A DNA stretch of 62,186 nt from an uncultured Campylobacter sp. (GTDB lineage Bacteria; Campylobacterota; Campylobacteria; Campylobacterales; Campylobacteraceae): contig NZ_CALIBH010000074.1 in NCBI RefSeq assembly GCF_938045775.1, forward strand, positions 1 to 62,186, written 5' to 3'. The position numbers and the translations under genes are program-made. Below are positions 27,430-36,265 of the stretch, piece after piece. The first letter of the stretch is position 1. Each line of letters opens with the position of its first letter. The notes beneath the pieces were generated by a model. It worked only from the letters and a program-made list of their open reading frames with translations. It was not told where the DNA came from and ran no database searches.

Positions 27430-29142
27430 ATGGATAAACGAGACAAGGCGCTAAATCTGGCGCGAGATTTCGAACGCGACGGCTTTAGTATGCCTGATTT
27501 ATACGAGCGGTTTTGGCGGCTGCAAGGGGATGCGGCAGCGTATTTTACGCTAGCGGACAGCCTGCTACGCGGGCGGATGGACGGCCGCACGCTGCTAAAG
27601 GACGCTCTGGGCTATGTAGGCAAGGAGGATTTTAAAGCTCTGATCGCCACGGCGGTTGAAATTTTGCGCGAAGAAGCAGCAGGGTGGCGCAAAACCCAAC
27701 AGGACGAAAGCGCGGCACAGATGGGAGAGAATGCCCGCTCGGCGCGGGCTGACGAAAGCGTAAGCAAAAATGCACGGCAACGCGGCAGAGATGAAAAGAG
27801 CTCGCGCTGGAAAAACGCCGAAGAGGTCATCATCATGGCAAGTCTCGAGTTCGCGCCGTTTTTGCACCCGTATCTGGGCGAGCTTTTTAAATTGCAGCCG
27901 AACGAGAGCGCGTATTACGCGGAGTATCCGTGGCGCGGGCTTAGTTACGAGAGCTCGCAAATATGGCGCGAGAAGCTTGCGGATCCGCAGACGAGCAAAG
28001 ACGATAAGCAAAAAATTTTTAGCTGTCTGCTGCAAACCCGCGATCCGCAAAATATAAAATTTGCCTGCGAGTTCGCGCTTGCGGAGGACTTCTTCGACCG
28101 TCCGTGCGACCTGCTTGAGTATATTGGCTACTGGCTGGAGGCAGTGGGATTTACTTTTGAGCGGACTAAATTTGACGCAGACGGCGCGGCTCAAATGGCA
28201 GCAAATGAAATTTTAAAAATGGATGCGCTCAAACACGGCGACGCCAAGCAAGCTCAAGCGGATGAGTGCGACGTATCGCGCAAAAATTCAGATGAAGCGT
28301 GTGATGCGGCAAGTGCCGTTAAATTTAACGCTGGCGAGTTAAAATCGGCAGCGAGCCAAAATTTTAAAGCGTGCGCGGCTGAACACGACTCTAAATTTAA
28401 CTCAAACGAGCCAGCCGCCGATAAATCACAAAAAGCGCCGAACGATGAAATTTGCTTTGGCGGTGAGAAATTCAGGCTCAAAAGATACTGCAGTCAGCGC
28501 GCGTATCACATAATCTTTCCGCGCGGCTATTTCGGCGCGCCCTACGCGCCGCATCTGGCGAAGCACCATCCGACCTGGCGGCTTGAGGGCGGCAAGGCTG
28601 GATATAAGCTAGGCGGAGTCTTGGACGAAGCGGACGGCGATGCGCAAAATCCGCTATTTCATCTCATTACGCTTGATCCGCTACCCCATGACTTGCCCGT
28701 GCGATCGCTGCCGCGCCTAATCCTCGCCGCGCACGTCAGAGAGATAAACGAAGGCGAGATAGTCTTTTACGAGCACGACGCGCAGGGTATGCCGCGACGT
28801 ATCGGCGAGCGGACGCAGGTGGAATACGTGCAGGACGAACCGATAAAGGAGTGCGAAGTAGTACTTGCGCCCACGCCGGCGCGCTGGGCGGCTCAGGACT
28901 GGGGGATGTCAAACAGCAGGCAAAACCTCGCGCGCATCGGCGGCGAGCCTTCGTGGATACAGGGCGCGCAGGTGCCGCGCTGTCCGATATGCGGCGAAAA
29001 GATGGAGTTTTTGATGCAGCTTGACAGCGAGCTTCCAAGCTGCGAGCAAGGCGGCGAGGTATATTTCGGCAGCGGTGGGATTTTATATGTGTTTTGGTGC
29101 GAGCGGACGCGGGTGAGCGCGTTTTTTATGCAGTGCACGTGA
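27430..29142 (+). CDS. 570-residue protein with DUF1963/YwqG-like C-terminal part
   Basis: Cytoplasmic protein of unknown function. The C-terminal third has NLARIGGEPSWIQGAQVPRC, then CPICGEKMEFLMQLDSELPS and a final GGILYVFWCE...QCT, a pattern I associate with DUF1963/YwqG-like proteins; the CxxC pairs could bind zinc. Residues about 90-125 and 260-345 are low-complexity, Ala/Ser/Asp/Asn/Lys-rich, and look inserted (DECDVSRKNSDEACDAASAV). Start ATG after AAAAGGAAATAAG. The 3' end is repeated as a degenerate fragment at 29638-29709, so this locus has rearranged. Confidence 0.7.
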   Translation: MDKRDKALNLARDFERDGFSMPDLYERFWRLQGDAAAYFTLADSLLRGRMDGRTLLKDALGYVGKEDFKALIATAVEILREEAAGWRKTQQDESAAQMGENARSARADESVSKNARQRGRDEKSSRWKNAEEVIIMASLEFAPFLHPYLGELFKLQPNESAYYAEYPWRGLSYESSQIWREKLADPQTSKDDKQKIFSCLLQTRDPQNIKFACEFALAEDFFDRPCDLLEYIGYWLEAVGFTFERTKFDADGAAQMAANEILKMDALKHGDAKQAQADECDVSRKNSDEACDAASAVKFNAGELKSAASQNFKACAAEHDSKFNSNEPAADKSQKAPNDEICFGGEKFRLKRYCSQRAYHIIFPRGYFGAPYAPHLAKHHPTWRLEGGKAGYKLGGVLDEADGDAQNPLFHLITLDPLPHDLPVRSLPRLILAAHVREINEGEIVFYEHDAQGMPRRIGERTQVEYVQDEPIKECEVVLAPTPARWAAQDWGMSNSRQNLARIGGEPSWIQGAQVPRCPICGEKMEFLMQLDSELPSCEQGGEVYFGSGGILYVFWCERTRVSAFFMQCT

Positions 29143-29166
29143 GTGAAATTTAGGAAAGGCACGCAA

Positions 29167-29619
29167 ATGGACGGACGGATGATCACGGCGAAAATAAAAA
29201 GAAGGGGCAATGTTTGGCATTTTGACGATTATTTTAAGTCGCTTCGCAAGAATGAAAACGAGATAGCAGAGCCTATCAGGCAGTTTGTCTTGGATCCGAG
29301 AAGATATCTGTTTAATACGAAAGAGACTCTTCACGACGCCGTTTTGACTGAATTTAAATTTGGCATTTTAAAAAACGAAGATAGATTAACGATGAAATTT
29401 TTATCGCCATATGGGGATAGAAATTTTAAATTTGTTTTCAAAAACGTCCTAGCCGTCCGCTTTAAAACGAACGACAAGAGCTTTAAAAATAACGATCTGA
29501 TAGTTCATCAATTTTCGCTAGAGCGGGGAGGCGTTTGCGAGTATGATTTCATCTTTGCGAGCGGGCAGAGGATAACCGTGAAATTTAAGCACCTCGAAAT
29601 CATTGAAGAATTCTTATGA
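29167..29619 (+). CDS. unknown 150-residue protein
   Basis: Starts at ATG 29167, which has AGGAAAGG upstream; a GTG at 29143, directly after the preceding stop, is less likely. Basic, beta-rich looking, no signal or membrane segment; ends VKFKHLEIIEEFL. It lies between the 570-residue gene and a duplicated fragment of that gene's 3' end, a layout expected if it was inserted or duplicated in with a homologous neighbour. No family recognised. Confidence 0.65.
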   Translation: MDGRMITAKIKRRGNVWHFDDYFKSLRKNENEIAEPIRQFVLDPRRYLFNTKETLHDAVLTEFKFGILKNEDRLTMKFLSPYGDRNFKFVFKNVLAVRFKTNDKSFKNNDLIVHQFSLERGGVCEYDFIFASGQRITVKFKHLEIIEEFL

Positions 29620-29637
29620 GCGCGCTGCTTTGCTGAT

Positions 29638-29709
29638 GGCAGCGGGATTTTACGTGTTTTGGTGCGAATGGACGCGGGTGAGCGGGTTTTTCATGCAGTG
29701 CACGTGAGT
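29638..29709 (+). pseudogene. fragment duplicating the 3' end of the 570-residue gene
   Basis: GTGTTTTGGTGCGA, GGACGCGGGTGAGCG and TTTTTCATGCAGTGCACGTGAGT-like blocks repeat the last ~75 bases of the gene ending at 29142, including the stop, with a two-base deletion that breaks the frame. It is a remnant of a second copy. Confidence 0.8.
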
Positions 29710-29861
29710 AAAAATTTTGTAAAATTCTAAAACGAAAATCGTAAAATTCTAAGTAAAATTTATTCTAAGATAATCGAGCGGCAAAATTTGCCGAGCATTT
29801 CGGCGCGTAAAATTTAAGCTTGTTTGGCGAGAATATGTAAATTTACGCAGACACGCAGAGT

Positions 29862-30725
29862 TTAAGCGTAAATCCCATCCACCAGCGTCTCTACGAACTG
29901 ATCCGAGTTAAATTCCGCTAAATCCTCCATCCGCTCGCCCACGCCGACGAAAAGTATCGGCAGCTGCAGCTCGCGCGCTATAGCGAAAAGCGCGCCGCCT
30001 TTGGGCGTGCCGTCGAGCTTCGTGATGATGATGCCGTCGAGCCTTACGATCTCGTTGAACGCCCTGGCTTGCGCGACGCTGTGATTGCCCTGAGTGGCGT
30101 CCAGCACGATGATCTTGCGGTGCGGTGCGCCGCTTTTTGCGCGGTCGCAGATGCGCACGATCTTCTCTAACTCCGCGGCTAAATTTTTCTGATTTTGCAG
30201 ACGCCCGGCGGTGTCGATCAGGACGCGATCGATGTTTTTTGCACTTGCCGAGCTTACGGTGTCAAACGCCACGGCAGCGGGATCGTGCCCCTGCGCGGTC
30301 GCTACGATCGGTAGATTTAGGATCTGCGCCCATTTGCGCAGCTGCTCGACCGCGCCCGCGCGAAAGGTGTCGCATGCGCCTAAAATCACGCTCTGGTCGC
30401 TATTTTTATATAAATTTGCAAGCTTTGCGGTCGTCGTGGTCTTGCCCGCGCCGTTTACGCCGATGATGAGCTCTACGAAAGGCTTCTCATCTGCGGGTTT
30501 AGTGATTTCGTAATCGAAATAGCTCTTTAAAACGCTCTTGAGATCATCTTTTGCGACTAGCTTTTTTGCGGGCAGTTTTTCTAAAATCTCCTCCACGAGT
30601 TCGTAGCCTACGTCGGCTTCAAGCAGCATCTCTTCTAAAATTTCTTTTGAAATTTTATCTTCGCTTTTCGCGCCCCGCATCGCGTCTATGGTCTTGCTAA
30701 GCCCTTTTTTAAAAAATTCGAACAT
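29862..30725 (-). CDS. ftsY: FtsY, signal recognition particle receptor
   Basis: SRP GTPase that docks ribosome-nascent chain complexes at the membrane. 287 residues, the short form without the long acidic A domain. NG domain: N-terminal helices, G1 GVNGAGKTTTTAKLA, DTFRAGAVEQLRKWA, G3 DTAGRLQNQKNL, G4 TKLDGTPKGGA and closing GVGERMEDLAEF. The ATG shares one base with the stop of the upstream thioredoxin-like gene (TGATG), so they form an operon. Confidence 0.95.
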   Translation of the reverse strand: MFEFFKKGLSKTIDAMRGAKSEDKISKEILEEMLLEADVGYELVEEILEKLPAKKLVAKDDLKSVLKSYFDYEITKPADEKPFVELIIGVNGAGKTTTTAKLANLYKNSDQSVILGACDTFRAGAVEQLRKWAQILNLPIVATAQGHDPAAVAFDTVSSASAKNIDRVLIDTAGRLQNQKNLAAELEKIVRICDRAKSGAPHRKIIVLDATQGNHSVAQARAFNEIVRLDGIIITKLDGTPKGGALFAIARELQLPILFVGVGERMEDLAEFNSDQFVETLVDGIYA

Positions 30726-31306
30726 CAGAAAATTTTCTCCAATTCGGTCATTAAAATTTCTTCCGGCATCAGCCCGAAATACTGCGCGCTAAACTCGCCT
30801 TTTTCGTCGTAGATCGCTATATACGGCACTTCGTTTATGCCGCCTAGCGCCTTTGTAAAAAAGTCCGTCCCTTCGCCGTAAGCGATCGCGTAATTTACTT
30901 CGTGTGCGCTTGCGTAGGCCTTAGCGTCGTCTAGGCTCGCATCACCGATCATCACGCCGATGATATCAAGCTTGCCGGAGTAGGCTTGTTTGGCGGCATT
31001 TAGTGCGCTTACCTGCACGGCGCAGGCGTCGCACCATGGCGTAAAAAACGTAAATAGCGTCACGGTGGAGTTATTATCGATTCGAAAACCCTGCTTTGTC
31101 TTTTGCATATTTAAAATTTTGCCGTTACTTAGCTGAAGTGTAAAAGGAGCGGTATAATCGACCTGGATTACGGCTTCGGTTTCGGACTGCGGCTGCGTGG
31201 CGTTGGCCTCGGTCGGGGTATCGCTTGATTTTTTATCCTCATCATCGCCGCAACCTGCAAGAAATAAAACAGCCGTAAAAAGCGCTAGAAAAAAACGAAA
31301 TTTCAT
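30725..31306 (-). CDS. thioredoxin-like lipoprotein (TlpA/ResA type)
   Basis: Predicted periplasmic thiol-disulfide protein anchored by lipid. Signal with lipobox LAGC (Cys19), an acidic Ser/Thr-rich linker (20-45), then a thioredoxin fold with active site WCDAC in FFTPWCDACAVQVSAL, and a cis-Pro region NEVPYIAIYD. 193 residues. The linker contains EANAT (residues 33-37), a perfect D/E-X-N-X-S/T acceptor sequon for PglB, whose gene is in this window. First gene of the operon with ftsY. Confidence 0.88.
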   Translation of the reverse strand: MKFRFFLALFTAVLFLAGCGDDEDKKSSDTPTEANATQPQSETEAVIQVDYTAPFTLQLSNGKILNMQKTKQGFRIDNNSTVTLFTFFTPWCDACAVQVSALNAAKQAYSGKLDIIGVMIGDASLDDAKAYASAHEVNYAIAYGEGTDFFTKALGGINEVPYIAIYDEKGEFSAQYFGLMPEEILMTELEKIF

Positions 31307-31386
31307 AATAAACCTTAAAATTTAATCGCAAGATTATACAAAAACTAGCTAAAATAAGCGTTAAAATTTTATAAAAGGCTTAAGCT

Positions 31387-32004
31387 ATGCAAAAGAATGA
31401 ATTTAGAAAAATTTGCAAATCGCGCTTAAAATATCACGCCGCGCGATCGGCTAGATGTGAGCATTACGCACTTTTATGGCGGCTTGAGCGGCTGATAAAA
31501 TTTTTAAAAGCGCGTAAAATTTTGATATTTTTGCCGATGAGCTACGAGCCGAACGTTTTGATTTTAAGAAAAAAGCTATCAAAAAGCTGCGAATTTTACG
31601 TTCCGTTTATGGTGGATATTAGTTTAAAAATGGTAAGATTGCGCCAGCCTTTTAAAATTTCACGCTTTGGGCTGCGCCAGACGCTTCCGCAAAACGGGTA
31701 TTTTAAGAAGGTCGATCTAGCCGTGGTTCCAGCTATCGGAGTGGATGGCGCAATGGCTAGAATAGGACATGGGAAAGGATTTTACGATATGTTTTTTTCA
31801 GGTCTGAAGCTTAAGCCCGCAATCGCGTTCGTGAGTATAAAAGACTGCTTTTGCAGCGAAATTTTATCGCTTGATCACGACGTAAAGGGCGATTTTTACA
31901 TAACTCCGAGCCAAAATTACCTAAAAAGAGGAAAGTATGATAGAGATTTTAATCGCCTTGTGCGCTCTTGCGGTGGGCGCTGGCATAGGATACTTAGTAG
32001 CTAG
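31387..32004 (+). CDS. fthC: 5-formyltetrahydrofolate cyclo-ligase
   Basis: Converts 5-formyl-THF to methenyl-THF using ATP. 205 residues; family motifs FLPMSYEPN, VDLAVVPAIGVDGAMARIGHGKGFYD (the G-x-G-K-G-FYD phosphate loop) and a C-terminal strand region. It ends 68 bases inside the rny gene, so its last ~22 residues (YDRDFNRLVRSC...) are read from the start of rny in another frame. Start ATG close to AAAAGGC. Confidence 0.85.
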   Translation: MQKNEFRKICKSRLKYHAARSARCEHYALLWRLERLIKFLKARKILIFLPMSYEPNVLILRKKLSKSCEFYVPFMVDISLKMVRLRQPFKISRFGLRQTLPQNGYFKKVDLAVVPAIGVDGAMARIGHGKGFYDMFFSGLKLKPAIAFVSIKDCFCSEILSLDHDVKGDFYITPSQNYLKRGKYDRDFNRLVRSCGGRWHRILSS

Positions 32005-33490
32005 AAAGATCAATAACGCCAATTACGATTTCTTCGTCGAACAAGCCAAAGCTAAAGCCAAAGCTATAGAATTTGAAGCCGAGGGCATCTTGCGAAATTC
32101 TAAAATTTCGGTGCAGGAAGCGGAGTTTGAAGCTAAGAAAAAATACGAAGATAAGGCAAGCAAACTGCAGAAAGAATTTAACGTTAAATTTGACGAGCTC
32201 GGCAAAAAGGAGCACGCGCTTCTAACAGAGCAAGAAATTTTAAAAGACAGTAAAAAAGAGCTCGAAAGTGCCAAAAAAGAGGCGAAATTCCTCTATGAAG
32301 AGGGCTCAAATTTAAAGAAAAGCTATGAAGAGAAGCTAGCCGAAGCGCTTAAGGTTTTGGAGCGCGTGGCGGGCTTTACGCAGGACGAGGCGCGCGCGCA
32401 GGTGCTTAAGAAGGTCGAGGAGCAAAGCCGCACCGACATTGCTCACATAGTACGAAAGTATGAAGAGGAAGCCAAAAAAGAGGCGCGAAAAAAGGCGAAT
32501 TATATTTTGGCGCAGGCTACGTCGCGCTTTGCGGGCGAGTTTGCGGCAGAGCGGCTTATCAATGTCGTAAATATCAAAAACGACGAGCTCAAAGGCCGTA
32601 TCATCGGCAAGGAGGGGCGTAACATAAAGGCGCTTGAGATGACTCTTGGCGTGGACGTCATCATCGACGATACCCCGAATGCGATCATCGTAAGCTCACA
32701 TAATCTCTACCGCCGCGCCATCGCCGTTCGCGTTATCGAAACTCTTATCGAGGACGGCAGAATTCAACCTGCGCGCATCGAGGATATCTACAAAAAAGTA
32801 AGCGACGAATTTGAAGCTAGTATCGCCGAAGAGGGCGAAAATATCGTAATGGATCTAGGTCTTAGTAAAATTCACCCCGAAATTTTAAAACTCATCGGCA
32901 AGCTTAAATTTCGCGCCAGCTACGGGCAGAATGCCCTTGCGCACAGCCTTGAGGTGGCACATCTTGCGGGCATCATCGCTGCAGAAACGGGCGGAGATCA
33001 AAAGCTGGCCAAGCGAGCGGGCCTACTTCACGACATCGGCAAGGCGCTAACTCACGAATATGAGGGCTCGCATGTGGATCTGGGTGCCGAAGTTTGCCGC
33101 CGTTATAAAGAGCATCCGGTAGTGATAAACGCGATCTACGCCCACCACGGGCATGAGGAGGCCACAAGCGTAGAAAGCGCCGCAGTCTGTGCCGCAGACG
33201 CGCTAAGTGCCGCGCGCCCGGGCGCCAGACGAGAGGTGCTAGAGAGCTATCTAAAGCGCGTTAGCGACATCGAAGCGATCGCGATGAGTAAAACGGGCGT
33301 CAAGCAGGCTTACGCGATCAATGCGGGTCGCGAGATCCGCGTCATCGCAAACGCCAAGCTTATGAACGACGACGAGGCGGTTTTGGTCGCCAAAGAGATC
33401 GCCTCTGAGATCCAAGATAAGGTTCAATTCCCCGGCGAAATCAAGGTTAACGTCATACGCGAGCTTCGCGCGGTCGAGATAGCCAAATAA
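31937..33490 (+). CDS. rny: ribonuclease Y
   Basis: Membrane-anchored endoribonuclease that starts mRNA decay. 517 residues: N-terminal membrane helix (about 2-20), long charged coiled coil (25-200), KH domain with GRIIGKEGRNIKALE, and HD domain with LLHDIGKALTHE and HHGHEE. ATG 31937 has AAAAGAGGAAAG and lies 68 bases inside the end of the cyclo-ligase gene. Confidence 0.96.
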   Translation: MIEILIALCALAVGAGIGYLVARKINNANYDFFVEQAKAKAKAIEFEAEGILRNSKISVQEAEFEAKKKYEDKASKLQKEFNVKFDELGKKEHALLTEQEILKDSKKELESAKKEAKFLYEEGSNLKKSYEEKLAEALKVLERVAGFTQDEARAQVLKKVEEQSRTDIAHIVRKYEEEAKKEARKKANYILAQATSRFAGEFAAERLINVVNIKNDELKGRIIGKEGRNIKALEMTLGVDVIIDDTPNAIIVSSHNLYRRAIAVRVIETLIEDGRIQPARIEDIYKKVSDEFEASIAEEGENIVMDLGLSKIHPEILKLIGKLKFRASYGQNALAHSLEVAHLAGIIAAETGGDQKLAKRAGLLHDIGKALTHEYEGSHVDLGAEVCRRYKEHPVVINAIYAHHGHEEATSVESAAVCAADALSAARPGARREVLESYLKRVSDIEAIAMSKTGVKQAYAINAGREIRVIANAKLMNDDEAVLVAKEIASEIQDKVQFPGEIKVNVIRELRAVEIAK

Positions 33491-33500
33491 GGAGTGTGAA

Positions 33501-34082
33501 ATGAAAAAATTTATAATCGCTTTATTTTTGCTTTTTAACGCGGCATTTGCCGATGATGAGCTCATCATCAACAGCGCGAGTGCCTATTCGTCGGTAATGC
33601 GCACAAACTCGCAGTATAAATACCTAGCGCAGCAAGCCCGCGCGATAGTGATATTTCCGAGCGTCAAGAAGCTTGGTTTCATCATAGGCGGAATGTATGG
33701 TGAGGGGATCATCATCTATAATAACGATGGCGCGCATAGCGTAAGCGGCGCTGAGATCAGCAGCGCCAGCGTAGGACTTCAGATCGGCTATGAGGATAAT
33801 TATCTAGTTATTTTCGTAATGCATGATGATGTGATCCAAAAAATGCGAAATTCCCAAATCACGCTCTCAGGCGATGCGACGGCAGTTGCAGGTAACTACA
33901 GCGCCGATTCTGGCTCTTTAGACGTGCTAAATCAAGATATGTACGTCTTTACGAATAAAGGCGGGCTGTTTGCGGGCGTGAGCCTGGGCGGCTCGGTGCT
34001 GGAGACCAAAAATGACCGTGCTTTTGATCCAAATACCGAGGGCTATGCGCTTTTGATGCGAGTAATTGGCGCAGATGAGTAA
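33501..34082 (+). CDS. exported SYLF-domain (YSC84-like) protein
   Basis: 193 residues with a signal peptide (KKFIIALFLLFNAAFA). The mature part is a SYLF/Ysc84 lipid-binding domain: RAIVIFPSVKKLGFIIGGMYG, LQIGYEDNYLVIFVM and a closing GGLFAGVSLGGSVL, all typical. Likely periplasmic and membrane-associated. Starts ten bases after rny with AAGGAGTG, so probably co-transcribed. Confidence 0.88.
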   Translation: MKKFIIALFLLFNAAFADDELIINSASAYSSVMRTNSQYKYLAQQARAIVIFPSVKKLGFIIGGMYGEGIIIYNNDGAHSVSGAEISSASVGLQIGYEDNYLVIFVMHDDVIQKMRNSQITLSGDATAVAGNYSADSGSLDVLNQDMYVFTNKGGLFAGVSLGGSVLETKNDRAFDPNTEGYALLMRVIGADE

Positions 34083-34562
34083 AATTTAGCTAAAGATGCT
34101 AAGGCGCATAGCTTAGCGAAAAATTTTGCTTTATGGGCGTTTTATTAGCGGCTTGGAATTTTGCTCGCGTAATTTCTGCAGAATAATAGACTTGGGTGCG
34201 TAATTTTATTGCAATTCGTGGGGTGGGAGGCATTTGAGGATATCGCGTAAATCGTTCGTAATTCGCAAGTTACTTTGAATTCTAAAGAAGTCGAAATTTT
34301 GTCATTAAATTTATAGTCGCAAAATTTTACCGCTAAATTTTGCGGTGATTTTATTTGATGTCTAGAAATTTTATTTTAGAATTTCGCTCAATATTTTGCG
34401 GCGAAATTTTGTATTTTGCGACAGCTGCGCGGAATTTTAAATTTAATGTCACAGCAAAATCAAGTGGCGTCGTGGGGCGTTAGAGTGAAGCTTTCGTGCC
34501 GAATTTTAAAGCTGCTTTAGTCAAAATTTATAGAATTTTATACGATCTAATGAAAGGATTCG
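34083..34562. other. 480-base AT-rich gap
   Basis: No gene-like ORF. Many AAATTT/AAAATTTTA motifs. The promoter for dedA-barnase-barstar should be near its end, but I cannot single one out. Confidence 0.5.
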
Positions 34563-35126
34563 ATGGAATCGATGTTTGCAAACCTCCATACGTGGGGGTA
34601 TTTGATACTGTTTTTGTATTCGCTGGGCGGAGGATTTTTGGCGCTTGCGGCGGCGGGCGTGCTAAGCTCGGCCGGTGAGCTCAATATCGTCTTATGCATC
34701 GTAATCGCCTGCATATCGAACTTTATAGGCGATTCTGGGCTGTTTTTAGTAAGCCGCTACAATAAAAAAGAGATCATGCCCTATCTGCGCAAACAGCGCC
34801 GCAACCTCGCTCTGGCGCAAATTTTGTTTCGCAAATACGGCGACCGCATAATTTTAATCAAAAAATTCATCTATGGCCTCAAAACCCTCGTACCGATCGC
34901 GATCGGCATCACAAAATATTCATTTTTAAAATTTAGCGTCATCAATGCCGTAAGCTCGCTCATTTGGGCGCTTGTGGTAGGGCTACTGAGCTACTACGCG
35001 GGCGATTTCGTGCGCGAGCTCTATGTGCACATTAAGGACGCGCCGTGGATCGCTCCGCTGGCTCTAGGCGCGATAGTAGTGGCGATCGTGCTCTATTTTC
35101 GCTTCGCCACGCGCAAAAGAGGCTAG
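34563..35126 (+). CDS. DedA-family membrane protein
   Basis: 187-residue inner-membrane protein of the DedA/SNARE-associated family, linked to lipid (undecaprenyl or phosphatidyl) scrambling and membrane homeostasis. About five hydrophobic segments, with the re-entrant region LVSRYNKKEIMPYLRKQRR...FRKYGDRIILIKKFIYGLK and TLVPIAIGITKYSFLKF. Start ATG after GAAAGGATTCG. It ends two bases before the barnase gene, suggesting co-transcription, though a functional link is only inference. Confidence 0.88.
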   Translation: MESMFANLHTWGYLILFLYSLGGGFLALAAAGVLSSAGELNIVLCIVIACISNFIGDSGLFLVSRYNKKEIMPYLRKQRRNLALAQILFRKYGDRIILIKKFIYGLKTLVPIAIGITKYSFLKFSVINAVSSLIWALVVGLLSYYAGDFVRELYVHIKDAPWIAPLALGAIVVAIVLYFRFATRKRG

Positions 35127-35128
35127 CG

Positions 35129-35872
35129 GTGGCAAAAAAGCTGATCCCGCTCGCAATTTTTGCAGCACTTCTTTTGGCGCTAAATTTGATCTCCAATTCG
35201 CGCGACCCCGCGGCTAAAGATGAGCGGGTTTTTACCTCCAAAACCCTGGATGCTGCGTCGCGTAAAAGCGGCGTGCAAAATTCTGCAAGCGGCACCGATC
35301 GCGAAATTTCAAGCTACGAAAATCCAGAAAGCGGCGCCAGCGCAAAAGATGAGAGCGGTGCAAGAAGCGCAGACGGCGGAGCAGGGCGTGGAGCAGATCT
35401 AGGAGATTTAAAATCTCATCCGCGAGCAAACGAGCGCGGCGCGACAGATTCTAAAGACGAGGCGGACGTCCACAGGCGGCGTAGCGCAGATTATGAAGCT
35501 TCGCAATCTCAAAATCCCGCTGCAAATTCTAAAAATCAGCTCGCGGACGAGCCCTGCATAAGCAGGGAGTGTGTGAGCGCTCATATCCGCCGTACGGGCG
35601 CTTTGCCGCAAAATTTTATCACGAAAAAGCAGGCGGGCGATCTTGGCTGGCAGGGCGGCGATCTGTGGCGATATGCGCGCGGCAAGAGCATCGGCGGCGA
35701 CCGCTTCGGCAATTTCGAGCGCAGATTGCCTGATAAAAAGGGGCGGATTTGGCGCGAATGCGATATCGAGTATCGCGGCGGCGCGCGCGGCGCGAAGCGG
35801 CTGATATTTTCAAACGACGGGCTGATCTTCTACACCGCCGATCATTACGAAAGCTTCGAGCGCGTGCAATGA
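35129..35872 (+). CDS. exported barnase-family ribonuclease with long disordered linker
   Basis: Guanyl-preferring microbial ribonuclease (barnase/N1 family). From GTG 35129 the protein is 247 residues: N-terminal hydrophobic anchor or signal (MAKKLIPLAIFAALLLALNL), a Ser/Ala/Asp/Glu/Arg-rich disordered linker (about 25-145), then a barnase domain (about 146-247). LPQNFITKKQAGDLGW, GKSIGGDRFGN, GRIWRECDIEY and TADHYESF match barnase closely. Catalytic Glu (about 210), Arg (about 220 and 224) and His (about 239) equivalent to barnase Glu73, Arg83, Arg87 and His102 are all kept, so it should be active. It overlaps its inhibitor gene by ATGA and lies two bases after dedA. Confidence 0.92.
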   Translation: MAKKLIPLAIFAALLLALNLISNSRDPAAKDERVFTSKTLDAASRKSGVQNSASGTDREISSYENPESGASAKDESGARSADGGAGRGADLGDLKSHPRANERGATDSKDEADVHRRRSADYEASQSQNPAANSKNQLADEPCISRECVSAHIRRTGALPQNFITKKQAGDLGWQGGDLWRYARGKSIGGDRFGNFERRLPDKKGRIWRECDIEYRGGARGAKRLIFSNDGLIFYTADHYESFERVQ

Positions 35873-36150
35873 GTTTAAATTTTAAAACGCGCCGCGGCGC
35901 AAAGATTATCATCGACGGCACGAAGATTAGGCGCAAAGATCAAATTTTCGCGCTGTTTGCCGCAGCGCTGGATTTCAAGCCCGAATACATCGCAAATTTA
36001 GACGCGCTTTACGATGCGCTTGGCGAGCGAGGCGGACAGGTCTTCGTGATCATTAAAAAGGGCGGAATTTTAAAGCTAAGACTGGGCAAATTTTATGATA
36101 TTTTGCTGGATGTTTTGCGCAGCGGTAAGGCGAAAATTTTAATACTATAA
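35869..36150 (+). CDS. barstar-family ribonuclease inhibitor
   Basis: 93 residues. AKIIIDGTKIRRKDQIF, then YIANLDALYDAL, the barstar barnase-binding helix (YGENLDALWDCL in barstar). Asp45 and Asp49 match barstar Asp35 and Asp39, which contact the barnase active site. Ends AKILIL like barstar. ATG 35869 overlaps the barnase stop (ATGA), so inhibitor is translated with toxin. No signal peptide: it protects the cytoplasm before export of the enzyme. Confidence 0.92.
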   Translation: MSLNFKTRRGAKIIIDGTKIRRKDQIFALFAAALDFKPEYIANLDALYDALGERGGQVFVIIKKGGILKLRLGKFYDILLDVLRSGKAKILIL

Positions 36151-36170
36151 GCTCTCGCGACAGCTTATTA

Positions 36171-36190
36171 TGGCTTCAAAGCCAAATTTT
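36171..36190 (+). terminator. terminator after barstar
   Basis: TGGCT-TCAA-AGCCA, a tight 5-bp stem with a 4-base loop (36171-36184), followed by AATTTT. It also ends the convergent gene's side. Confidence 0.55.
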
Positions 36191-36265
36191 ACCGAGCCTA
36201 AGACGAGTTTATTTCGCCGCAGTTTCGATCGCGTCGTTAAAATTTCCTAAATTTAGATCTAAATT

